Assembly: GCA_035297265.1 (NCBI GenBank)
Contig: DATGZH010000001.1
Coordinates: forward strand, 62,001 to 126,000
Reading direction: 5' to 3'
Source: DATGZH01 sp035297265
GTDB lineage: Bacteria; Actinomycetota; Acidimicrobiia; Acidimicrobiales; RAAP-2
Length of the DNA: 64,000 bases
In this document: positions 41,253 through 49,730 of the stretch, one piece after another
Position numbering within the stretch: the stretch's first letter is position 1
How the letters are laid out: each line of letters begins with the position of its first letter
The notes under the pieces: generated by a model
What the model was told of the DNA's origin: nothing
The model's input: only the letters and a program-made list of their open reading frames with translations
Database searches by the model: none
Program-made: the position numbers and the translations under genes

Positions 41253-43484
41253 GTGAATCCCGAGACGAGCCGGTGGCGCCTCCCCCCGCGCCCGGTCCGT
41301 CGCCCCACCGTCCTCACCGCCCACGGTGACCGGCGGGTGGACGACTGGTACTGGCTGCGGGACCGCGATGACCCTGTGGTCATCGCCCATCTCCGGGCCG
41401 AGAACGCCTACGCCGAGGAGGTGCTCCGGCCCCTGGAGGGCCTGACCAAGACCCTGTTCGACGAGATCGTGGCCCGCATCCAGGAGACGGACCTCTCGGT
41501 GCCGGTCCGCCACGGCCCCTTCTGGTACTACATCCGCACCGAGGAGGCGAAGAGCTACCCGCTCCACTGCCGCCGGCCGGCCGACGGCGACGATCCCCCG
41601 TCCGGACCGGCCGGGCCGGGGGAGGAGAGCATCCTCCTCGACGAGAACCGGCTGGCCCAGGGGCACGAGTACTTCGACGTCGGCAACCTGGCCGTGAGCC
41701 CGGACCACGACCGGCTGGCCTTCGCCGTCGACACGACCGGTGGCGAGCGCTTCGAGCTGTCCTTCCGCGAGCTCGGCGACGTCCCGCCGGCCACCGAGAC
41801 GCTGCCCGACACCTTCTACGGGCTGGCCTGGGCGAGCGACAGCGAGACGATCTTCTACACCCGGGTCGACGAGGCGATGCGGCCCTACCAGCTCTGGCGC
41901 CACCGCCTGGGGACCGACCCCGGCGACGACGTGCTCGTGCTCGAGGAGCCGGACCAGCGGTTCACCCTGTCGGTCGGGCGGACCAAGAGCGAGGCCTTCG
42001 TCCTCGTGACCCTGGCGAGCTTCACGATGAGCGAGGTCTGGGCCATCCCGGCCGACCGGCCCGAGGCGGAGGCCGTCGTGGTGGCGCCGCGGGAGGCCGG
42101 GGTGGAGTACGCCCTCGACCACTACCCCGGGGCCGCCGGCGATCCCGGGTGGTGGCTGGCCGTGACCAACCACGGGGCCCGGGACTTCCGTCTCCTGACC
42201 GCCCCCGACGACGTGGCGGCGCCGGGGCGATTCGGCGGGGGCGGGTGGCGGGAGCTCCTCCCCCATCGCCCGGGGACCCGCCTCGAGGGCATCGACGTCC
42301 TCACCGGGTGGCTCGTCGCCGCGGAGCGCCTCGAAGGCGAGCACCGCCTCCGTCTGCTGCCCGTCCCGGGCCCCGGCGGGCCGACCGGCCCCCTCCTCGA
42401 GGAGAGCTGGCTGCTCCCCGCCGAGGAGCACCCGGCCACGACGACGCTCGGGCCGAACCCCGACTTCACGTCGGGCTGGTTGCGCTATGAGGAGAGCTCA
42501 CTCGTCACGCCGCGCTCGGTCTACGACCTCGAGCTCGCCACCCACCAACCGGTGCTGCGCAAGCGCCAGCCGGTGCTGGGCGGCTACGACCCCGCCCGGT
42601 ACCGGACGACCCGGCTCTGGGCGCCGACCGATGACGGTCGCCAGGTGCCGATCTCGCTGGTGCACCACGTCGACCTGCTCGACGATCCGGTCGCCCCGGA
42701 CGGCACGCCGCCCGCCGTCCCGGCGCCCTGTCTCCTCTACGGCTACGGCGCCTACGAGGCGTCGATCGACCCGGTGTTCTCGTCCCTCCGCCTCTCGCTC
42801 CTCGAGCGGGGTTTCGTGTTCGCCATCGCCCACGTGCGCGGCGGGGGGGAGCTCGGCCGGCGCTGGTACGAGGAGGGCAAGCTCGTCCACAAGCCCCACA
42901 CCTTCACCGACTTCGTGGCCTGCGCCGAGCACCTCGTCGACGAAGGCTTCACCGCCCCGGACCGCCTCGTGGGCCGAGGGGCCTCGGCGGGCGGCCTCCT
43001 CATCGGGGCGGTGGCCAACCTCGCGCCACACCTCTTCCGGGCGTTCGTGGCCGAGGTCCCCTTCGTCGACTGCCTGACCACCATGCTCGACGAGACCCTC
43101 CCGCTCACCGTGGGCGAGTGGGAGGAGTGGGGCGATCCGGTCACCGACCCCCACCTCTACGAGGTGATCAAGTCCTATTCCCCCTACGACAACGTGGCCT
43201 CGACCGAGGAGGACGGCGGCGCGCTCGTCTACCCGCCGATCCTCGTCACGGCCGGCCTCCACGACGCCATGGTGGGCTACTGGGAGCCCGCCAAATGGGT
43301 GGCCAAGCTGCGGGCCGCCAACCCGGAGAACCGGGTGCTCCTGCGCACCGAGCTCGGGGCGGGCCACGGGGGCCTCTCGGGGCGCTACGACGCCTGGCGG
43401 GAGGAGGCCGTCACCCTGGCCTTCGTGCTCGACGCGGTGGGACGCGCCGCCCGGGGGCGGCCCGACGCGGGCCGGAACGACTGA
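41253..43484 (+). CDS. S9 serine oligopeptidase, oligopeptidase B-like
   Basis: The 743-residue protein has an N-terminal beta-propeller (about 70-430) and a C-terminal alpha/beta hydrolase domain. The catalytic triad can be placed: Ser in GRGASAGGLLIGA, Asp in GLHDAMVGYWEP, and His in GAGHGGLSGR. DVRGGGELG-like HVRGGGELGRRWYEEGK is typical of the S9A family. It cuts short peptides after basic residues or Pro; oligopeptidase B is the closer match by overall pattern. The GTG start has no strong Shine-Dalgarno. It is divergent from sufB. Confidence 0.9.
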   Translation: MNPETSRWRLPPRPVRRPTVLTAHGDRRVDDWYWLRDRDDPVVIAHLRAENAYAEEVLRPLEGLTKTLFDEIVARIQETDLSVPVRHGPFWYYIRTEEAKSYPLHCRRPADGDDPPSGPAGPGEESILLDENRLAQGHEYFDVGNLAVSPDHDRLAFAVDTTGGERFELSFRELGDVPPATETLPDTFYGLAWASDSETIFYTRVDEAMRPYQLWRHRLGTDPGDDVLVLEEPDQRFTLSVGRTKSEAFVLVTLASFTMSEVWAIPADRPEAEAVVVAPREAGVEYALDHYPGAAGDPGWWLAVTNHGARDFRLLTAPDDVAAPGRFGGGGWRELLPHRPGTRLEGIDVLTGWLVAAERLEGEHRLRLLPVPGPGGPTGPLLEESWLLPAEEHPATTTLGPNPDFTSGWLRYEESSLVTPRSVYDLELATHQPVLRKRQPVLGGYDPARYRTTRLWAPTDDGRQVPISLVHHVDLLDDPVAPDGTPPAVPAPCLLYGYGAYEASIDPVFSSLRLSLLERGFVFAIAHVRGGGELGRRWYEEGKLVHKPHTFTDFVACAEHLVDEGFTAPDRLVGRGASAGGLLIGAVANLAPHLFRAFVAEVPFVDCLTTMLDETLPLTVGEWEEWGDPVTDPHLYEVIKSYSPYDNVASTEEDGGALVYPPILVTAGLHDAMVGYWEPAKWVAKLRAANPENRVLLRTELGAGHGGLSGRYDAWREEAVTLAFVLDAVGRAARGRPDAGRND

Positions 43485-43491
43485 GGCTTAG

Positions 43492-43824
43492 GCCACCGCT
43501 AACCCCGCTGAGACGCGTAGTACCGCGCAAGATCGCTCCGGGTACAACGCCACCGCGGCGACGTCGTTCTCGACCGACACGTTCTCCTCGGACAGCGTGC
43601 AAGCTGGAGCAGGTGGACCGGGCAGCACCTTCGGTCCCGGTGGCGTCGGGGGCCTCGCCGGAACAGGCGGTCTCGGTGGCGGTGGTGGCCTGAACGCTGA
43701 CGGCAGCGGTCCTGCACCGAGCGGCACGAACGGCGCGGCCGGGAACAACGGCGCCGGAGGAGGCAACGGCAGCCCGGGCGCAGACGGCCCGTCGGGCCAG
43801 GCGAACTTCGTCGACCACAACTGA
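43492..43824 (+). pseudogene. Gly-rich orphan reading frame, possibly a truncated surface protein
   Basis: This frame is open for 110 codons but has no start until GTG 43597. The first 35 codons are Ser/Thr/Ala-rich; the rest is strongly Gly-rich with GG and GxGG repeats (about 75 residues from the GTG), ending NFVDHN. It reads like the C-terminal piece of a glycine-rich secreted protein whose N-terminus is lost. It could equally be a short expressed protein from GTG 43597 or a chance reading of GC-rich DNA. It fills most of the 485-base gap between the S9 gene and the RodZ-tail-like gene. Confidence 0.35.
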
Positions 43825-43969
43825 CCGAGGCGACGGCCGAATCGGCTCTCCGGCCAAGGTCGAGATACGGCGGGTGCTGGCGGCTGGCGCCTTATGCCGA
43901 GGGCCCGGCCGCCATGGACGACCTCGATCTTGCCCTCCGAGCCTGGCCTCGGGCGGGCCTTTGGCCTGA

Positions 43970-44893
43970 TCAGCCGGTCGCCGCGGTCGTCGCGGTCGAC
44001 CCCGCCGTCGACGGCTGGAACGTCATCACGAAGGGCGACTGGTAGCCCTCCGGGAGGACCACCGGCGTCTGATCGAGGCTCACGGCGACCACGCTCGGCG
44101 CGCCGATGGCGATCGTCGCCACGCCGCTCGCCTGCACCGACTGCTGCTGGCCGGCGGTGAGGGTGCCGGCGAAGAGGACCTTGCCGTTGGCCTGCTCGGT
44201 GACCGACACCCAGCAGTTGGCGGTCGTGGCCCCGACGGTCAGCGTGTAGTTGTCCGTGGGCGGGACGTAGGTCGCGGTGGTCGCCGTCGGAGACTGCGGG
44301 GCGAAGCGGAGCGGCAGCGTCGTCGTCGTCGTCACGCCCCGGCGGTGGTGGGTGCTCGGTGGTGTGGTCGAAGCGGTGGTCCCCCCGGCCGCCCCGGCCG
44401 CCCCGGTGGTCGTGGCATGGAGCGTGTTGGTGACGTGGCTTCCTGTGGTGGTCGTCGTGGCGTGGTGCCGCTGGCGCGCCCCGACGACGGCGAGCGCGGC
44501 GACCACCGCGATCACCACCACCGCCGAGGCGATCGGAGCGGCCAACCGACGGGGTCGGCGGTTCATGCTGGCGATGGCCCGGTCCTGTCGGCGCCGGGAC
44601 GAGCGAAGCTCCCGGTCCGACGCCGTGCCGGCCACCGAGGGGTCCTCGAAGTAGCGGGTGCCCGTCTCCAGGCCGCCGTCCGCCCCCTCGCCCGAGCCGG
44701 TCGGCGGGCTCTCCGGGCCGCCGATCACCCGGACACCCGATCCCTGGGACCGGGTCCGGACGCTCTGGAGCGTGGTGAGCGTCTGGCGGTAGTGCTCGAC
44801 CGAGTGGACGTCGTCGGTGGAGCGTCGCCGCAGGCCCAGGAAGGCGACGGCCGCGACCAACACGACCACGACCGCGACCACGATCAACTCCAC
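43970..44893 (-). CDS. Membrane protein with RodZ-type C-terminal domain (DUF4115-like)
   Basis: The 307-residue protein has an N-terminal transmembrane helix (about 2-20) and a second one (about 120-140, LAAPIASAVVVIAVVAALAVV). A Thr-rich linker (about 145-205) follows. The C-terminal beta-domain (about 220-295: NYTLTVGATTANCWVSVTEQANGKVLFAGTLTAGQ...IAIGAPSVVAVSLDQTPVVLP) has the pattern of the periplasmic DUF4115 domain of RodZ. RodZ links MreB to the wall, but the cytoplasmic HTH of RodZ is missing here. The GTG start at 44893 follows AGAGAGG. Function is inferred only as envelope-related. Confidence 0.75.
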   Translation of the reverse strand: MELIVVAVVVVLVAAVAFLGLRRRSTDDVHSVEHYRQTLTTLQSVRTRSQGSGVRVIGGPESPPTGSGEGADGGLETGTRYFEDPSVAGTASDRELRSSRRRQDRAIASMNRRPRRLAAPIASAVVVIAVVAALAVVGARQRHHATTTTTGSHVTNTLHATTTGAAGAAGGTTASTTPPSTHHRRGVTTTTTLPLRFAPQSPTATTATYVPPTDNYTLTVGATTANCWVSVTEQANGKVLFAGTLTAGQQQSVQASGVATIAIGAPSVVAVSLDQTPVVLPEGYQSPFVMTFQPSTAGSTATTAATG

Positions 44894-45036
44894 CCTCTCT
44901 ATTCAACAGGACGGCGGCCCCCCGGGCGTCGCGGAGGCGCGCCACGCCTGCTCCCGGTCCGCCACCGTCGTGCGGGGACCTGCGGTCTCGCGGGTGATCG
45001 GCCGCACCCGTCGGCGACCGGTCCGCCACGAGGGTT

Positions 45037-45053
45037 GCAAAGGCCCAGTTTGC
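45037..45053. promoter_or_regulatory. Inverted repeat upstream of the TetR gene
   Basis: GCAAA (45037-45041) and TTTGC (45049-45053) flank a seven-base centre, about 60 bases before the TetR start and 140 bases before the divergent membrane-protein gene. A TATCGT hexamer lies at 45078-45083. It could be an autoregulatory operator. Confidence 0.3.
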
Positions 45054-45112
45054 GGGCGAGCAGGCCACGGTCTTCGGTATCGTCACGGCGGGAACCGGAG
45101 GAGGGGAACGGG

Positions 45113-45721
45113 GTGGAACCAGCACTGAAGGTTGACGGCCGCCGAGCGCGCGGCCTGCGGACTCGCGACGCCATCGTGGCGGCACTGATGGAGCTGGTGG
45201 CGGGCGGCGACCTGTCGCCGACGGCCCAGCGGATCGCCGACCGGGCGGGGGTTTCGGTCCGCTCGGTCTACCAGCACTTCAGCGACGTCGAGGGGCTCTT
45301 CCAGGAGACCTCGAGTCGGAACTACGAGTGGGCCATGGCGATGGTCGTGGACATCGACCAGACGTGGCCGCTCAAGCGGCGCATCGACGCCTTCGTGGCC
45401 GAGCGGAGCGCGGTGCTCGAGGAGCTCACGCCGTTCAGCCGGGCCTCCCGGTTGATCGAGCCGGCCTCGCCCGCGCTGCGGGAGAGCCGGCTGCTCATCG
45501 AGAAGGAGATCCGCGACGAGCTCACGCGGGTCTTCGCCCCCGAGCTGAGCATGCTCGAACCGCCGGAGCGTGCGGTGCTCCTCGGCGCGCTCGACGTCGT
45601 CACGACGTGGGCCGCTTGGGACCATCTCCGCAACGCCGGCATCGGGGTGAAGGTGGCCCGCCAGATCATGCGGGCTGGCGTCGCCTGTCTCCTCCGCGGG
45701 GCCGCGGGACCGCTCGCCTGA
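45113..45721 (+). CDS. TetR-family transcription regulator
   Basis: The 202-residue protein begins with a TetR helix-turn-helix (about 13-60: RGLRTRDAIVAALMELVAGGD...PTAQRIADRAGVSVRSVYQHFSDVEGLF). An all-helical ligand-binding domain follows with no recognised ligand motif. The GTG start has GGAGGGG upstream. It is divergent from the RodZ-tail-like protein gene and convergent with the epimerase gene, so its target is not evident from context. Confidence 0.88.
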   Translation: MEPALKVDGRRARGLRTRDAIVAALMELVAGGDLSPTAQRIADRAGVSVRSVYQHFSDVEGLFQETSSRNYEWAMAMVVDIDQTWPLKRRIDAFVAERSAVLEELTPFSRASRLIEPASPALRESRLLIEKEIRDELTRVFAPELSMLEPPERAVLLGALDVVTTWAAWDHLRNAGIGVKVARQIMRAGVACLLRGAAGPLA

Positions 45722-45730
45722 CGCGGCCGT

Positions 45731-46282
45731 TCAGGTCCGCGGGCGGCTGCCGGGCAGGAGGCCCGGCGAGATGTCGCGGCGCCTCGGGTTCTTCTGGTCG
45801 CGCGCCGAGAGCAAGGGCTCGGTGATGCCCCAGTCGGCGGCCACGTCCGGGTCGTCCCAAGCGAGGCCGAGCTCGTCGTCGGGGTTGTAGTAGCCGTCGA
45901 CGAGATAGAAGAGCAGCAGGTCGGTGAGCGAGGCGAAGCCGTGGGCCACCCCCGGAGGGATGAAGAGCCCGCAGTCTTCGTCCCCGTCGAGATCGAGCGT
46001 CCAGGTCACGCCGTCGGTGGGCGAGCCCTCGCGCAGGTCGTGGAGGACGACCCGGGCCCGGCCCCGCAGCACGTACCAGTAGTCGGCCTGGTGCCGGTGG
46101 TAATGGAGGCCGACCACGGCCCCGGCCGCCTTCTCCGAGCGGTTGGCCTGGAGCATCTCCCGGCCGAGCGGGAACCACTGGCGGCGGTAGGTCTCGACGA
46201 AGCGGCCCCGTTCGTCGCCGTGGACGTCGGGCCGGACGAGCACCACGTCGGCGATGCGCGGCGACGAGTCGATCGTGGGCAC
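45731..46282 (-). CDS. dTDP-4-dehydrorhamnose 3,5-epimerase-like cupin
   Basis: The 183-residue cupin fits RmlC: FVETYRRQWFP, the catalytic-His segment GLHYHRHQADYWYVLRG, FIPPGVAHGF, and YLVDGYYNPDDELGLAWDDP. RmlC inverts two centres of the dTDP-sugar in rhamnose synthesis; relatives act on other dTDP-sugars. No rhamnose pathway partner (RmlA, B or D) is in the window. GTG 46282 is six bases after TAGCCT on the minus strand (46289-46294), which overlaps the stop codon of the upstream gene. Confidence 0.87.
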   Translation of the reverse strand: MPTIDSSPRIADVVLVRPDVHGDERGRFVETYRRQWFPLGREMLQANRSEKAAGAVVGLHYHRHQADYWYVLRGRARVVLHDLREGSPTDGVTWTLDLDGDEDCGLFIPPGVAHGFASLTDLLLFYLVDGYYNPDDELGLAWDDPDVAADWGITEPLLSARDQKNPRRRDISPGLLPGSRPRT

Positions 46283-46291
46283 CGGCGCAGG

Positions 46292-46849
46292 CTACTCGCC
46301 GGCGTTCGAGCCGCCCGGGGGCGTCGCCGCCTCGGCCAGGGCGGAGGTGAAGGTGCCGAAGCCGCCCCGATAGAAGACGAGCGGACGGCCCTCACCGAGT
46401 TGGAGGGCGAGCACCCGGCCGACCACGAGCTCGTGGTCGCCGGCGTCGTGGATCAGTCCGAGCTCGCACTCGACGACCGCCAGGCAGCCCTCGAGGACCG
46501 GCGTGCCCGACTGGCCGATGTGCCAGTCCACTCCGACGAACTTGTCGCCACCCGACACCGCGAAGAGCCGGGCGAGGGCCTCCTGGTCGTGGCGGAGCAC
46601 GTTCACACAGAAGGCGCCGGCCCGGGCGATCCTGGGCCAGCTGGTCGAGGTCTTGGCCGGGGCCAGGGCGACCAGCGGGGGCTCGAGCGAGAGCGACGTG
46701 AACGCCTGGCACGTGAAGCCGACCGGCGTGCCCTCCTCCATGGCGGTGACCACCGTGACCCCGGTCGGGAAGTGGCCGAGCACCTCCCGGAAGCGGGCCT
46801 CATCGAAGGTCGGCGCCCCGAGGGCGGCGGGGTCCGCGCCGTCGCTCAC
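46292..46849 (-). CDS. Flavin reductase-domain protein
   Basis: From GTG 46849 (GGAGG seven bases upstream) the product is 185 residues. The FMN-binding split-barrel motifs are present: FREVLGHFPTGVTVVTA, GFTCQAFTSLSLEPPLVALAPAKTSTSWP, GAFCVNVL and FYRGGFGTF. Proteins of this type reduce flavin with NAD(P)H for a monooxygenase partner or act as oxidoreductases themselves. The partner is not obvious. The MBL gene upstream ends 17 bases before this start, so the two are probably co-transcribed. Confidence 0.87.
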   Translation of the reverse strand: MSDGADPAALGAPTFDEARFREVLGHFPTGVTVVTAMEEGTPVGFTCQAFTSLSLEPPLVALAPAKTSTSWPRIARAGAFCVNVLRHDQEALARLFAVSGGDKFVGVDWHIGQSGTPVLEGCLAVVECELGLIHDAGDHELVVGRVLALQLGEGRPLVFYRGGFGTFTSALAEAATPPGGSNAGE

Positions 46850-46866
46850 CACCCGCGCCTCCAGGC

Positions 46867-47721
46867 TCAGGAGCCGGCGAGGGTGAGGACCATGCCGTCG
46901 TTGGAGGCCGAGACGTCCTCGAGGCGGCGGGCCTCGGGTAGCGACCGGGCCCAGGCCAGCATGGCGTCGATGTCGGCGTCCTCGTGGGCCGGGTCGTGGT
47001 GGTACATGAGGAGCCGACGGGCGCCCGCCTCGGCCGCCACCCGGACCGCGTAGTCCACGGTGGAGTGCCCCCACGTCCCCTTGTCGACGAACTCGCCGGT
47101 CGTGTACTGCGCGTCGTGGATGACGAGGTCGACGCCGTCACAGAGCTCGAGCACCGTCGCCGCCACGGTGCAACCGTCGGTCGGCGCCTGGTGGTCTGAG
47201 AGATAGGCGAGGCTGGCGCCGTCCGCCTCCAGGCGGAAGCCGAGGGTGTGGCCGACGTGGGGGATCGACCGTGACCGGACCTTGGCCGAGCCCACCGCGA
47301 AGTCCTCGTCGCCGATGTCACGCAGGCAGATCTCGCCCTCGAAGTCCATGAGGTGCACCGGGAAGAACGGCGGCTTCACCACCTTCGGCAGCACCTCGCG
47401 GAGCGTCCCGTCGGGCTGGTTGGGCCCGTAGATGTCGAGCCGGGCCCGGGGGTCGGTCAGGGGCCCGAAGAAGGGGAGCCCGAGGATGTGGTCGTAGTGG
47501 AGGTGGGAGAGGAGGGCGTTGGCCTGGAGGGCCCGCCCCTCGGCCGCCAGCACCGGGGCCATGTCCTGGCCGAGTGCCCGTAGGCCCGTGCCGAGGTCGA
47601 CGATGAGGGGGGGGTCGCCGTCGATCTCGACGAGCATGCACGAGGTGTTCCCGCCGTACTTGTTGTAGGTGTCGCCGGCGCACGGGCACGAGCCGCGCAC
47701 ACCGTAGAAGGTCACCTGCAT
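46867..47721 (-). CDS. Metallo-beta-lactamase-fold protein, RNase Z/phosphodiesterase-like
   Basis: The 284-residue protein opens with TFYGVRGSCP, as in MBL phosphodiesterase-type proteins. It has the HxHxDH motif in SHLHYDHILGLPFF, then HVGHTLGFR, YLSDHQAP and DLVIHDAQYTTGEF, with GHST and MYHHDP late in the sequence. These positions build the two-metal site. RNase Z and class II cyclic-nucleotide phosphodiesterases share the form; substrate is unknown. ATG 47721 follows TACGCT by eight bases on the minus strand. Confidence 0.82.
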   Translation of the reverse strand: MQVTFYGVRGSCPCAGDTYNKYGGNTSCMLVEIDGDPPLIVDLGTGLRALGQDMAPVLAAEGRALQANALLSHLHYDHILGLPFFGPLTDPRARLDIYGPNQPDGTLREVLPKVVKPPFFPVHLMDFEGEICLRDIGDEDFAVGSAKVRSRSIPHVGHTLGFRLEADGASLAYLSDHQAPTDGCTVAATVLELCDGVDLVIHDAQYTTGEFVDKGTWGHSTVDYAVRVAAEAGARRLLMYHHDPAHEDADIDAMLAWARSLPEARRLEDVSASNDGMVLTLAGS

Positions 47722-47778
47722 CAGGGGGCAGCGTAGTGCTGCCGCGGTGGGTCGGGGCTTCCACCCGAACGTTCGTCT

Positions 47779-48633
47779 TCAGACGAGGACGATCGTGCCC
47801 TTCGGCCCGTGGCGAGCCAGACCCTCGACCACCAGGGCGTCGGCCGCCCGTCGGGCTCTCGCCGGGTCGTCCGGCCAGCCCGCCACCTCGCCCAGGTGAG
47901 ACGCCGGCACCGGGCCGGCCCGGAGCGCGGCGACGAGCCGGCCCCGGCCCTGACGGTCCGAGCCTTCGAAGGGCGGGGCTGCGTGGCGCCGGGCCGCCGG
48001 GTCCGGTGCGGGCCACCCGCCCGCCGCCCAGGCGCAATGCCGACGGAGGGGGCAGGGGTGGCAGTCCGGGCGGCGCGAGGTGCAGTGCCGCGACCCGATG
48101 TCGTACAGCGCCTGGTTGAAAGCCCAGGCGTCGGCGGGGGGCACGAGCCGGTCGGCCAACCGCTGGGCCTCGGCGGGACCGAGCCGTCGGCCCATCACGC
48201 CGCGAGAGAGGAGGCGCACCACGTTCGTCTCGACGAGACCGACCGGCCGTTCGAAGGCGAGGGCGAGGACCGCCCGGGCCGTGTAGGGGCCGACCCCGGG
48301 CAAGGCCACGAGCGCGGGCTCGTCGTCGGGGACGAACCCGCCGTGTCGGCGCACGACCGCGGTCGCTGCGGCGTGGAGACGGACGGCCCGGCGGTTGTAG
48401 CCGAGGCCGGCCCACTGTCGCACCACCTCGCCCGGTCGGTCGGCGGCACAGGCGGCCGGTGTGGGGTAGCGGGCGACGAAGCGGTTGTAGGGCTCGACGA
48501 CCCGGGCCACCTGGGTCTGCTGGAGCATCACCTCGCTCACGAGCACGTGCCACGGGTCACGGGTGCTGCGCCACGGGAGGTCGCGTCGGTGGGCTTCCCC
48601 GAAGGCGAGGACCGAGCGGCGTACCGCCCTCAC
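47779..48633 (-). CDS. mutY: A/G-specific adenine glycosylase MutY, short form
   Basis: From GTG 48633 the product is 284 residues, starting about 20 residues before DLPWR as in known MutY. Catalytic Glu is in SEVMLQQTQV. The HhH motif is LPGVGPYTARAV. The [4Fe-4S] cluster is CTSRRPDCHPCPLRRHC (C-x6-C-x2-C-x5-C). At the usual catalytic Asp (LDGNV or LDTNV in known enzymes) this protein has VETNV. The NUDIX-like 8-oxoG recognition domain is missing. MutY removes A from A:8-oxoG pairs. GTG 48705 is an alternative start but would overlap the MaoC gene by 53 bases. Confidence 0.9.
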   Translation of the reverse strand: MRAVRRSVLAFGEAHRRDLPWRSTRDPWHVLVSEVMLQQTQVARVVEPYNRFVARYPTPAACAADRPGEVVRQWAGLGYNRRAVRLHAAATAVVRRHGGFVPDDEPALVALPGVGPYTARAVLALAFERPVGLVETNVVRLLSRGVMGRRLGPAEAQRLADRLVPPADAWAFNQALYDIGSRHCTSRRPDCHPCPLRRHCAWAAGGWPAPDPAARRHAAPPFEGSDRQGRGRLVAALRAGPVPASHLGEVAGWPDDPARARRAADALVVEGLARHGPKGTIVLV

Positions 48634-48652
48634 CCGGGCGGCGCTCGGCCCG

Positions 48653-49165
48653 TCAGTCCCAGACGTCGTCGCCGTAGGGGCGTTGGCGCGGCGGGGCGGC
48701 GTCACGCTTCCAGACCATCACCTTGCGCCGGAACGAGCACACCTCCTCGCCCCGCTGATTGAAGGCCTTCGTGGCCACCGTCACGATCCCCCGGTCGTCC
48801 TTCGAGGTCGAGGCCACCTTGTCGAGGACCTTCGTCTCGGCGTAGATGGTGTCGCCGTGGAACGTGGGGTACCGGTGGACGAGCGACTCGACCTCGAGGT
48901 TGGCGATGCACGAGCCGCTCACGTCGGGGACGCTCATGCCGAGGGCCAGCGAGTACACGAGGTTGCCCACGACGACGTTCTTGCCGTGCACGGTCTCGTG
49001 CTCGGCGAACCACTCGTTCAGGTGGAGCGGGTGGTGGTTCATCGTGATGAGGCAGAAGAGGTGGTCGTCGTACTCGGTGACCGTCTTGCCCGGCCAGTGT
49101 CGGTAGACGTCACCCACGGTGAAGTCCTCGAAGTAGCGGCCGAACGGTCGCTCGTGGGTGGTCAT
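48653..49165 (-). CDS. MaoC-like enoyl-CoA hydratase, possible mesaconyl-CoA hydratase
   Basis: The 170-residue hot-dog protein begins GRYFEDFTVGDVYRHWPGKTVTEYDDHLFCLITMNHHPLHLN, the family's catalytic Asp/His region. It closes with an AFNQRGEEVCSFRRKVMVW strand pattern. Proteins of this kind hydrate enoyl-CoAs with R-stereochemistry. The single-domain forms next to acyl-CoA genes in actinobacteria include mesaconyl-CoA hydratase of the ethylmalonyl-CoA pathway, which fits the Mcd-type and malyl-CoA-lyase-like genes here. The assignment is tentative. Confidence 0.8.
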   Translation of the reverse strand: MTTHERPFGRYFEDFTVGDVYRHWPGKTVTEYDDHLFCLITMNHHPLHLNEWFAEHETVHGKNVVVGNLVYSLALGMSVPDVSGSCIANLEVESLVHRYPTFHGDTIYAETKVLDKVASTSKDDRGIVTVATKAFNQRGEEVCSFRRKVMVWKRDAAPPRQRPYGDDVWD

Positions 49166-49207
49166 GGCGCGAGTGTCGTCGGGAGGAGGGGCGGGCGTCC
49201 AGCGCCC

Positions 49208-49636
49208 TCAGGCCGGCGGGCGCGGGCGGGTGGTGAAACCGAGCGAGGCACCCGGGAGGGCCTCGCCGTCGATCATGAGCCGCCAGGCGAAGCGGGAGCC
49301 GGCGGCCAGCGGGATGGGGCCGAGGTTCACCGCCAGGGCCACGTCGATGGGTGACCCCTCGGGGACGCCCTGGGGCTGGGTCACCGTGAACTCGCCGCGC
49401 ACCTCGACGGGTTGCTTGCCCTCGGGCGTCTCGACCATCACCGGCTGGCCGTCGGCGTCCTCCAAGAAGAGCTCCCAGTGGTGGGGCACCTCGGTCTCGT
49501 GCCAGTCCACGTCGATCTTCAGCGCCACGGCGGAGGGCACCGGGTCGGGCCCGGTCATCGACCACCCGCCACCCAGGATGTAGAGCTTGCCGTCGGCCAC
49601 CTGCGCGGCGTCACACAAGAGCATGGTCACGTTCAC
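49208..49636 (-). CDS. Conserved DUF6941-type protein
   Basis: From GTG 49636 the product is 142 residues. It begins NVTMLLCDAAQVADGKLYILGGGWSMTGPDPVP and ends with a beta-sandwich-like region (GRSF...LMIDGEALPG). This opening pattern is shared by a family of short actinobacterial proteins annotated DUF6941. It is not known to be secreted. TAGCCT (49644-49649, minus) lies seven bases before the start, so translation is probably leaderless. Function is unknown. Confidence 0.75.
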   Translation of the reverse strand: MNVTMLLCDAAQVADGKLYILGGGWSMTGPDPVPSAVALKIDVDWHETEVPHHWELFLEDADGQPVMVETPEGKQPVEVRGEFTVTQPQGVPEGSPIDVALAVNLGPIPLAAGSRFAWRLMIDGEALPGASLGFTTRPRPPA

Positions 49637-49730
49637 CTGGCCGAGGCTACCGGGCGACCGCCGTCCGAATGCCGCCCTCGGCGACGCACCCTGCGCCTTC
49701 GCGGCGGGTGAGCCGTGGGAGACTGCCTCC

